A stretch of DNA of 33,228 nucleotides from an uncultured Bryobacterales bacterium (lineage in GTDB: Bacteria > Acidobacteriota > Terriglobia > Bryobacterales > Bryobacteraceae), in NCBI GenBank assembly GCA_937959285.1, contig CALGAR010000077.1, positions 1 through 33,228 on the forward strand, read 5' to 3'. Both the position numbers and the translations under genes were made by a program. This document shows, in pieces, positions 16,169 to 22,794 of the stretch (positions within the stretch are counted from its first letter, which is position 1; each line of letters starts with the position of its first letter). The notes beneath the pieces were generated by a model that saw nothing but the letters and a program-made list of their open reading frames with translations, was not told the origin of the DNA and did not search any database.

Positions 16169-16376
16169 AACACACATTTCTTGTACTCATGCTGCTTGCG
16201 GCCAGATCGGCGAGCGCTGCCGAATGGTGGTCGCCTATGATCCGGGCAAGTGGCGTCTAGCTGTCAATGCGGCGAATGTGACTGACAAGGTCCATGTTGC
16301 CTCTTGTCTGACGCGCGGAGACTGCTTCCACGGAGTCCGGCGGACGATCACGGCGACGCTTGCCTATCGCTTCTAG
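16165..16376 (+). pseudogene. TonB-dependent siderophore-receptor remnant (signal peptide joined to last barrel strands)
   Basis: GGGAGGTG precedes ATG 16165, which opens a clear signal peptide (MKHTFLVLMLLAARSASA). About 18 codons in, the frame becomes meaningless and stops at 16258-16260. In another frame from about 16230, AYDPGKWRLAVNAANVTDKV then HVASCLTRGDCFHGVRRTIT and ATLAYRF-stop (16374-16376) match the end of FecA/FhuA-type receptors: the N-x-x-D-K turn, a C-x(n)-C loop with an F-x-G-x-x-R-T segment, and a final aromatic strand. About 600 residues are missing, so a large internal deletion removed nearly the whole receptor and fused start and end out of frame. This is a different receptor class from the Oar-like proteins elsewhere in the window. 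Confidence 0.75.
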
Positions 16377-16483
16377 CGCGGGCGTAGTTGTAAAAACCTG
16401 CGGGGCGGGCTCTCGAACAGGGCACCCCGGCTCAACAGGCAGGCCCAAAATCTGGCAAACTGAAGAGACCAGCGAGCCCGGCT

Positions 16484-16888
16484 ATGAAACCTGCTGCGTC
16501 TCCTGCTGCAACTCCGACGCCCTCGCGGGGGCTAAACATCATACTTTGGATCGTTCAAGTCGTGTGCGCGGCGATGTTTGTGTCTGCCTCGATGCCGAAA
16601 CTCATGGGCGATCCTGAGGCAATTCAGGGTTTCGAGCTACTCGGCTTGGGCCAGTGGTTTCGATACCTCACGGGTATTCTTGAGGTGGTGGGCGGCATCG
16701 CACTACTGATCCCCCCGGCAGCTCCTTTTAGCGCCCTTGTGCTTGTGTGCGTAATGGCTGGCGCTATCCTGTCACACCTGCTGGTGCTTCCGGGATCTTC
16801 GTTACCCGCGCTCACCTTGTTGTTGTTATGCCTGTTTATTGCGTGGGGACGCCGTGCGAGGCTTCAGGCTCTGCTCTCACGCCGATAG
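16484..16888 (+). CDS. DoxX-like small membrane protein
   Basis: 134 residues with a polar Pro/Ala N-terminus and four hydrophobic segments (about 20-40, 57-77, 80-102, 107-124). AAMFVSASMPKLMG in the first helix and YLTGILEVVGGIALLIP in the second match DoxX/DoxX_2 proteins. It is a separate lineage from the DoxX protein at 1475, lacking that protein's Gly/Phe loop. No catalytic residues are evident. It runs convergent with the DUF2306 gene, and only 9 bases separate the stops. It lies just after the decayed siderophore receptor; no functional link is visible. Confidence 0.82.
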   Translation: MKPAASPAATPTPSRGLNIILWIVQVVCAAMFVSASMPKLMGDPEAIQGFELLGLGQWFRYLTGILEVVGGIALLIPPAAPFSALVLVCVMAGAILSHLLVLPGSSLPALTLLLLCLFIAWGRRARLQALLSRR

Positions 16889-16897
16889 ACTGTGTGA

Positions 16898-17755
16898 TCA
16901 GTCGCCCAACCTTCCGATACTGTCCGCGATGCCTGGTAGCCAGTAGTAGCGGCTGAAGTAGTAGGTGCCGACCAGCACGATGAGAGTTGCAAGATTCAAG
17001 AGAACGAGCGCGGCCGTTCGAAAGGCAGCGTGTGAAGGCACCTGCCTGGCGCGAAGGAGCAGTTCTGCCAGAATCAGGTTGGGGACGTAAAAGAAGAAGG
17101 ACATCACCATGTCGAAGGGGCCGCGAAAGTCGGACGTGTGCCCCAGCCTTTTCGCCGCGATCAGCCAGAAGCCATAGTCCATCCGGTAGAGCCATGAGCC
17201 AATGGCAAGGGCGAACAATCGGACCGCCCACGCCCGATGGTTCTGGAAGTCCCGCCGGCGGGCATATCGAAAAGTCTGAACCGCAGCGAGAATCATCAGT
17301 GCGCCGTAGAGGCCGAACCCCACATTCATCACGGGGCCTCCGATCGTTCCCTTACTCAGGATGAAGGCAAGGCCACCGATGCCCGCAGCAGCTGCGGTGA
17401 ATACATAAATGCGTCCGAGCAAGCGGTGCAGCGACGGCAAGCGGCGCCGCAGTGCGCCGATCAACTGCACTGGTCCCAAAAGCAGGATCACGACTCCTGT
17501 TGCCAGGTGAGCACCCATGCCTACGACTGCTACCAGATTGTCTTTGTCGTAGAGGTCTGGAAGAGTGGAGTTCCAGGCGCTCATATCCTGCCTTACAACC
17601 GCGCCGAGATAGAAGGCCATGATGTAGACTCCGAAAATCGCAGCGCTGAGCCAGCTTGCAAAGACAAGGCCCGCGCCCGACCACCGGAGCGCCCCCGCTG
17701 GGCGGGCGATCGATTCAACATCAGGAGCTGCCGTTACCGCGGAGTCAGGGGACAT
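16898..17755 (-). CDS. DUF2306 membrane protein
   Basis: 285 residues, about seven or eight membrane helices. Family motifs are present: the early WNSTLPDLYD loop (about 80-89), LHRLLGRIYV (about 109-118), FQNHRAWAVRLFAL (about 170-183) and a final multi-helix part. The conserved His-Arg pairs in LHRLLGR and NHRAW lie at the membrane surface and could bind heme or a metal, as suggested by resemblance to cytochrome-b561-like folds (inference). Members are uncharacterised integral membrane proteins found in many soil bacteria. It seems to be a single gene. A 17-base palindrome (17838-17854) and a TCTCGCGAGA palindrome (17767-17776) lie upstream. Confidence 0.85.
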   Translation of the reverse strand: MSPDSAVTAAPDVESIARPAGALRWSGAGLVFASWLSAAIFGVYIMAFYLGAVVRQDMSAWNSTLPDLYDKDNLVAVVGMGAHLATGVVILLLGPVQLIGALRRRLPSLHRLLGRIYVFTAAAAGIGGLAFILSKGTIGGPVMNVGFGLYGALMILAAVQTFRYARRRDFQNHRAWAVRLFALAIGSWLYRMDYGFWLIAAKRLGHTSDFRGPFDMVMSFFFYVPNLILAELLLRARQVPSHAAFRTAALVLLNLATLIVLVGTYYFSRYYWLPGIADSIGRLGD

Positions 17756-17837
17756 AACAACTCGGGTCTCGCGAGATAGGAGATAAATCTCTGCCGAAAC
17801 GAATTCAACAGGATAGTCCAGGCCGGATTCTGAGTCT

Positions 17838-17854
17838 ATTCCCCCTAGGGGAAT
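17838..17854. promoter_or_regulatory. 17-base perfect palindrome upstream of the DUF2306 gene
   Basis: ATTCCCC, a CTA centre and GGGGAAT: arms of 7 bases, no mismatch. It lies 83-99 bases upstream of the DUF2306 start. The C-run/TA/G-run shape resembles operators of CsoR/RcnR-type (DUF156) metal or sulfide sensors, though no such regulator is in the window. It could also simply be a small hairpin. Confidence 0.4.
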
Positions 17855-17929
17855 CGCACTCTCACAAGGATGTTCCGGACACGGCCGTGGTCGCGTGAAG
17901 GTAACCGCCAGGTTACGGGAAGGGCCGGC

Positions 17930-18889
17930 TCACGCACGCGGCTGGCTCTCATCCCGGCGCACCCACCGGTACACCTTGACCGAGTTACGCCAGAAGTACT
18001 TTTCCGCCTCGTCCGGGCTCTTTCCTCGAAAATACTCCTGCATCACGCGGAGGACTGCGGTATATGGGGCGGACGGGTCGCTGTTTGGCCAGTCCGAGCC
18101 ATAGAGGACGCGGTCGGGACCAAACGTCTCGTACAGCAGATCGAGGCGGCTCTTATGAGCCTTCAGCTCGTACGACACTTTCTTTCCTTCATTCATTCGA
18201 AGGGTCGCCGACAGCTTGGCGTAGACGTTCGGACGCCGGTGCAGTTCGCGAAGAGAGCTGTCGTATCGCTTACGCGCGGAGGCTTCCGTCGGCGGATAAA
18301 GCGCCGGCAGGTGGTCAATGACGACACGCAGCTCGGGGACCTTGTCTGAGATGGCGATGACATCCTCGAGAAGATCGAGCGACGGATTAGCTGTGTCGAG
18401 GACGAGGTTCGCTGCTGCCAAATCCCTCAGGCCTCGAACAAACTCCGGCTTCTGAAGCGCCTGCCGTGGATTTCGGTCCCAGAGATATCCGTATCGAATT
18501 CCGCGGTAGAGAGGATTCTTCGCGAAACGTTCGAGATGCTTCCGGAAGTCGGGTTTCTCTGGTTCGAGATTGCCCACCATGCCCACGATAATCGGATCCT
18601 TCGCCGCGACGTCGAGGACCCACTGATTATCTTCCAACCAGGGGCTGCATTCGACCTCGAGCGCTCCGACGACTCCGAGTCCTTTCGTGACTTCGCGGAA
18701 GCGCGAGGGCAGCGTCGTTTTGTAGATCAGAGTATTCGTCTTAGGCGGCCACGGGACGCCACCCGGTCGCGACGGATCGTAGAGGTGAATGTGGGTATCG
18801 ATGATTGGTATGGCCGCAAAGGCGGTTTGCGAGGAGACGGCGGCAGCGGCCGCTGCAGTGATAAACGTTCGGCGATTCACGCACTGCAT
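17930..18889 (-). CDS. Exported amidohydrolase of the Amidohydro_2 (lactonase-like) family
   Basis: 319 residues. The N-terminus MQCVNRRTFITAAAAAAV is a Tat-like or Sec signal. The mature TIM-barrel enzyme shows the metal-site motifs of this branch: DTHIHL (31-36), ALEVE (about 76-80), VIDHLP with His193 (190-195) and LYGSDWP with Asp266 (262-268). Members include fuconolactonase and 2-pyrone-4,6-dicarboxylate lactonase-type hydrolases that open lactones or act on carboxylated rings with a divalent metal. It starts 43 bases after the stop of the second Oar-like receptor on the same strand and is probably cotranscribed with it, suggesting the receptor imports a compound or polymer whose pieces this enzyme cuts (inference). 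Confidence 0.87.
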   Translation of the reverse strand: MQCVNRRTFITAAAAAAVSSQTAFAAIPIIDTHIHLYDPSRPGGVPWPPKTNTLIYKTTLPSRFREVTKGLGVVGALEVECSPWLEDNQWVLDVAAKDPIIVGMVGNLEPEKPDFRKHLERFAKNPLYRGIRYGYLWDRNPRQALQKPEFVRGLRDLAAANLVLDTANPSLDLLEDVIAISDKVPELRVVIDHLPALYPPTEASARKRYDSSLRELHRRPNVYAKLSATLRMNEGKKVSYELKAHKSRLDLLYETFGPDRVLYGSDWPNSDPSAPYTAVLRVMQEYFRGKSPDEAEKYFWRNSVKVYRWVRRDESQPRA

Positions 18890-18932
18890 TCTATCGCGCC
18901 TGCACCTTTCCGCTGCTCGCCGTCAACTCAGA

Positions 18933-21900
18933 TCAGAAGATGACCTTTAAGGCCAGCTGAATCTGCCGCGGCGAATTTGCCTGGCTCGTCACGCGTCCAA
19001 AGTTGACGTTCCCCACCGTTGTGTTCGGATCGCCGAAAACAGGGTGGTTGAACGCATTGAACGCTTCTGCGCGGAACTGCACCTGAGCCCGCTCTCGAAT
19101 GCGGAAGTTCTTGAACACCGAGAAGTCGAGGTTCTCGACACGGTCTCCGCGGAGGGACGGGTGGAGGCGTCCCATGTTGCCGAAGGTGTATGGCTGGGGC
19201 AAGACAAAGGCGCTCGTGTCAAACCACCTCTCGAGGGACCGCTCGTCGCCGAGATCACCGCTCCGGCCCACGTTATCGGGCCGCTGTCCGCCTCCGAACG
19301 AGAAGCTTGTATTCTGCACTACGCCGAACTGAAGCGGGCGGGCGCTGCCGATGACCGCGATTCCGTTGATCTGCCACTGTCCCAGGATCGCATCCATCGC
19401 CTTGTTCCAGTTCGAACCCAGGGCCTTGCCCCGGCCGAAAGGAAGCTCCCAGGTGAAGTTCGCAACCAGCCGGTGCTTCTGGTCGTAAACGGACAGGGAG
19501 CGGTCGCACTCCCGGCAATAGAAATCGCGGAAACCGGCACTTGCCCAGACGTTGTCGCCGCCGTCGGAGATCAGCTTCGAGAAGTTGTAGGCGACCATCG
19601 CCATTAGGCCGTTAGAGAAGCGGCGTTCGAGCCGGAATTGCAAGGCATGGTAGTTCGAGTTGCCCCAGCTGGGCCTCGAAAGATTCACGCCCGTGTACTG
19701 CGGGAAGGGCCGCAGCAGCTGGCCCCGCTGTACCATGGGAGCCGCTAACGTGCCGGTCGGAATGATCCCATAGAAGGGATTCGGAACTAGGCTCAGCAGG
19801 TCGTTTTCGGGACGCAACAGTTCCGGCCGGAGCTGGTTGATATTCCAGTCCATCGGGAGCTTTGTGCCCTTGTTGCCTGCATAGGCGACTTCGAGCACGA
19901 GATTCCGTGCCAGCCCCTGCTGGATTGTAAAGTTCCACTGCTGGTTGTACGGAGCCTTCATTGTTTCCGGCCAAGCCGCGCCAACGCCCTGCGACATCGC
20001 GGCCAGAAGTCCATTCGCCGATCCTTCTTGCGGATTCAGACCGTCCGGGAAGGGATCGCTCATGAAGCGGTAGGGAGTCACGCCGTCAAGCGTTGTAACC
20101 CAGGGCGTGGATGCGTTGAACATCGGGCCGGTGAAGAGGCCGGCATAAGCTGGCACGCCGAAGAAGATGCCGTACCCTGCGCGGATCGCCGTGCTCGGCG
20201 TCAGCTCATAGGCGATGCCGAAGCGTGGTCCGATGTTGTTCCATGCGGTGTCGCGAACGCTTCTCCGATCTAGACCCTTGCCGGGGAACAGGTAGCCACC
20301 GTAGAGCTCCATGCCGACCATATCGCTCATCGGGCTTCGGACCGTCGGGTCGAATACGGACAGCCGATCGTACCTCTCTGTGCTGCCTGTCTCGATGTCC
20401 CACCGTACACCGAGGTTGAGAGTCAGCTTTCGGTTTGCCCGGAAGTCATCCTGGAAGTAGAGGCCAGTGTATCGGTTTGCGGAAGCGGGACGGATTCCGT
20501 TGACAACGTTGCCGCCGCTTCCGAAGCCAAGCAGGAACGAGGCGTACGCCACACCGGCTGTGCTGCTGGGCACTCGGGGATCCGGGCCCTGTGTCCCTGC
20601 GCGGCTGAAATTGAAAATCCCCTGCCAGGCGGCCTGCATATGATTCACGAGATTGAACCGTTGTTCGACACCGATCTTCATCGTGTGCCTGCCAAGAACA
20701 TGCGTGACGTTTCCGGTAATCTCATGCACGTTGCTTGAATTGCGGAAGTTCCAGTGGTGCTGCAGTCCGACCGGAGTCATCTCTTCAATGCCGAACTGCG
20801 GAAAGACTGTGTAGTCCGCGGCTTCTTCGATGTAGGTTGGGAAGCCGAGGCTCGAAGGCTTGAATCCCATGTACCGGGAGGCACGGTCCAGAATCCCGCG
20901 CCCAAAGCCATACCGGACGTTCATCAGCGTCTGCGTGGAGGCAGTCCAGGTGTAATCGATGGCTGCGTTCTGCTGGCGCTGATAGAAGTCGTAGCAGTGC
21001 GGATCGGGGCAGCCGGGGTTTCCGGACATCCCGCCCGGGGCATTAACCGCTGCCGGCCAGGGCTCAGGCGTGACGATATTCCAGTTGAGGATGGTGTAAC
21101 GGAAGAACATCCGGTGCTGCTCATTGAAGATGTGGTCGATCTTCGTCGTTCCGCGGTTGTTCGAGTCCCTTTGAGTGCCTTGCACCACATAGTTCTGCTG
21201 GTGAGTGAATGGGGCGCCGGGGGTGTTGGGCTCGGGGTAGAACTTCTGGGCGTTCAGTGCGATCGGATCGAGCAGCTCCGCAGGGATACGATTCCCGGGA
21301 AACGGGTCGCGGATGAACTCGTTCGGACGCGCAGGATCGGGACGTGTGCTGAACGGGTTATAAATCACGCGCAATTGGCCCGCGCCGTTAAACGTTTGGG
21401 AAAAGTCACCCTGACGTTCCAGTGCGCTTGGCAGTGAGTTGATAATCGTGCTGCCGGAAAGGAGGCGACGTCCTTCGTAAGCCAGGAAAAAGAAGCTACG
21501 GTTACGGCCGTCGTACAGCTTCGGAAGAAAGATGGGGCCGCCGACCGTCGCTCCGAACTCGTTGCGCTTGAAGCTTCCAAGAGGCCGTCCGGCGGCGTTG
21601 GCGAAAAAGTTGTTCGAGTCCAAAGCACTGTTGCGTAAGAACTCATACAGGCTTCCGTGGACTTCGTTCGTGCCCGACTTCGTCACCATGGTGACCAGCC
21701 CGCCGCCGCTTCGTCCGAACTCCGCCGAAAAAGCGTTCGTTTGAATGCGGAATTCCTGCACACCTTCCACGGACGGGACGGCGCTGTAATTGCTAAATCC
21801 GGGAATGTAACTTGGGAGGTCGACAGCGACACCATCGAGCTTCACCGCGGTGCTCGATTCACGCCCGCCGTTCACAAGATAGCGGCCCGCTGCTTCGTAT

Positions 21901-22448
21901 GATTCCGAGACCCCGCCATTGCCCGCCGCGTTCATGCCGAGCACTCCGGGCGTCAGCAGCACAAGACTGTGGATGTTCCTGCCATTGAGCGGCAGATCCA
22001 CAATTTGCTTGTTCTGAGTTACCGTTCCCAACGTCGATGTGGTTGTTTCGACTAACTGAGCCTGCCCAGTAATTTGCACAGATTCTGTAACAGCACCCAG
22101 CTCGAGTGTGATGTTTACGGAAGCCTTCTGTTGGGTAGACAAGGGCAGCGAATCCAGTGAGAACCGGCGGAATCCTTCCTTTGTTGCAGTGATGCTGTAA
22201 TTCCCGGGGGGCAGGGATGTAGCAAGGTAAAATCCGTGTTCGTTAGTTGTTGTCTTTACGGATACATTTCTTTGCAGATCCGTAACTGTAACGACAACAT
22301 CGGGAACAGCGGCGCCTGTAGGATCGGTTACGAGTCCCGAGATAGATCCCGTAAACGTTTGCGCCGCCACCGGCACTGCAATTGCGATGCCCGAGTAAAT
22401 AATCGTATGCACTGTGCGGCGAAGAGCCGCCAACGGGCGACTTAACAT
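18933..22448 (-). CDS. Oar-like TonB-dependent outer-membrane receptor (second copy)
   Basis: The frame is open to 22568, but ATG 22448 with GGAGGTGAAGGAG just upstream begins a proper signal peptide (MLSRPLAALRRTVHTIIYSG, cut near VAAQT), giving 1171 residues. The order is the carboxypeptidase-regulatory-like domain (about 30-110: GSISGLVTDPTGAAVPDVVV, LATSLPPGNYSITATKEGF), the plug (LPLNGRNIHSLVLLTPG, then VEGVQEFRIQTNAFSAEFGR, GGLVTMVTKSGTNEVHG) and a long barrel ending LALKVIF. The ATSLPPGNYS and plug blocks are close to those of the other two receptors, but the barrels differ strongly, so ligands probably differ. It is followed by an exported amidohydrolase and is divergent from the cytochrome-c/DUF1549 gene. 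A sigma70-like promoter lies 92-120 bases upstream and a small hairpin (22477-22493) lies in the leader. Confidence 0.93.
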   Translation of the reverse strand: MLSRPLAALRRTVHTIIYSGIAIAVPVAAQTFTGSISGLVTDPTGAAVPDVVVTVTDLQRNVSVKTTTNEHGFYLATSLPPGNYSITATKEGFRRFSLDSLPLSTQQKASVNITLELGAVTESVQITGQAQLVETTTSTLGTVTQNKQIVDLPLNGRNIHSLVLLTPGVLGMNAAGNGGVSESYEAAGRYLVNGGRESSTAVKLDGVAVDLPSYIPGFSNYSAVPSVEGVQEFRIQTNAFSAEFGRSGGGLVTMVTKSGTNEVHGSLYEFLRNSALDSNNFFANAAGRPLGSFKRNEFGATVGGPIFLPKLYDGRNRSFFFLAYEGRRLLSGSTIINSLPSALERQGDFSQTFNGAGQLRVIYNPFSTRPDPARPNEFIRDPFPGNRIPAELLDPIALNAQKFYPEPNTPGAPFTHQQNYVVQGTQRDSNNRGTTKIDHIFNEQHRMFFRYTILNWNIVTPEPWPAAVNAPGGMSGNPGCPDPHCYDFYQRQQNAAIDYTWTASTQTLMNVRYGFGRGILDRASRYMGFKPSSLGFPTYIEEAADYTVFPQFGIEEMTPVGLQHHWNFRNSSNVHEITGNVTHVLGRHTMKIGVEQRFNLVNHMQAAWQGIFNFSRAGTQGPDPRVPSSTAGVAYASFLLGFGSGGNVVNGIRPASANRYTGLYFQDDFRANRKLTLNLGVRWDIETGSTERYDRLSVFDPTVRSPMSDMVGMELYGGYLFPGKGLDRRSVRDTAWNNIGPRFGIAYELTPSTAIRAGYGIFFGVPAYAGLFTGPMFNASTPWVTTLDGVTPYRFMSDPFPDGLNPQEGSANGLLAAMSQGVGAAWPETMKAPYNQQWNFTIQQGLARNLVLEVAYAGNKGTKLPMDWNINQLRPELLRPENDLLSLVPNPFYGIIPTGTLAAPMVQRGQLLRPFPQYTGVNLSRPSWGNSNYHALQFRLERRFSNGLMAMVAYNFSKLISDGGDNVWASAGFRDFYCRECDRSLSVYDQKHRLVANFTWELPFGRGKALGSNWNKAMDAILGQWQINGIAVIGSARPLQFGVVQNTSFSFGGGQRPDNVGRSGDLGDERSLERWFDTSAFVLPQPYTFGNMGRLHPSLRGDRVENLDFSVFKNFRIRERAQVQFRAEAFNAFNHPVFGDPNTTVGNVNFGRVTSQANSPRQIQLALKVIF

Positions 22449-22794
22449 GGTCTCCTTCACCTCCCCTGCTGAACGATCAGCCAACACGGCTGAGTGGGCA
22501 TATCTGGACGGGACCGTAGTGGTCCGTACTGTGCGGAGAACGATATCAGAGCTTCCACGGGCGGTCAATGGTCAAGCGTGAAAATCTTGTCGAGATTCCG
22601 TTTCGTTACACGAAATTAGTAGTCGACTTACGGCGAGATAGGGTCTCTCGCCTACGTTCGGAGACGGATTGAGTCACCCCCACCAAGCCGTAGTGAAACA
22701 AAGTGACATGACAGTGTGATTTTTCTTGCTCTAAAAGGCCGAGAAAGGAGTAAATTTACAAGAAGCAGGTTGTCCTGCCTGCGGGAAGTTGTCT
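22449..22794. other. Divergent intergenic region between receptor 2 and the cytochrome-c/DUF1549 gene
   Basis: 346 bases without a gene. It holds the receptor leader with its hairpin TCAGCC-AACAC-GGCTGA (22477-22493), an inverted repeat GGACC-GTAGT-GGTCC (22511-22525) just downstream of the receptor's -10 box, the receptor promoter (22540-22568), and a 7-base-stem hairpin GGCGAGA/TCTCGCC (22632-22652). For the rightward gene there is no clear promoter; AAAGGAG at 22744-22750 is too far from the start to be its ribosome binding site. Confidence 0.6.
22540..22568 (-). promoter_or_regulatory. Sigma70-type promoter of the second Oar-like receptor
   Basis: On the minus strand, TTGACC (22563-22568), a 17-base spacer and TATCGT (22540-22545). 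A second TTGACC occurs 7 bases further upstream (22570-22575). Spacing is ideal and both boxes keep the main conserved bases. Confidence 0.5.

Noticed and set aside
20754..21437. 227-codon plus-strand frame
   Set aside because: Antisense to the second Oar-like receptor and without motifs.
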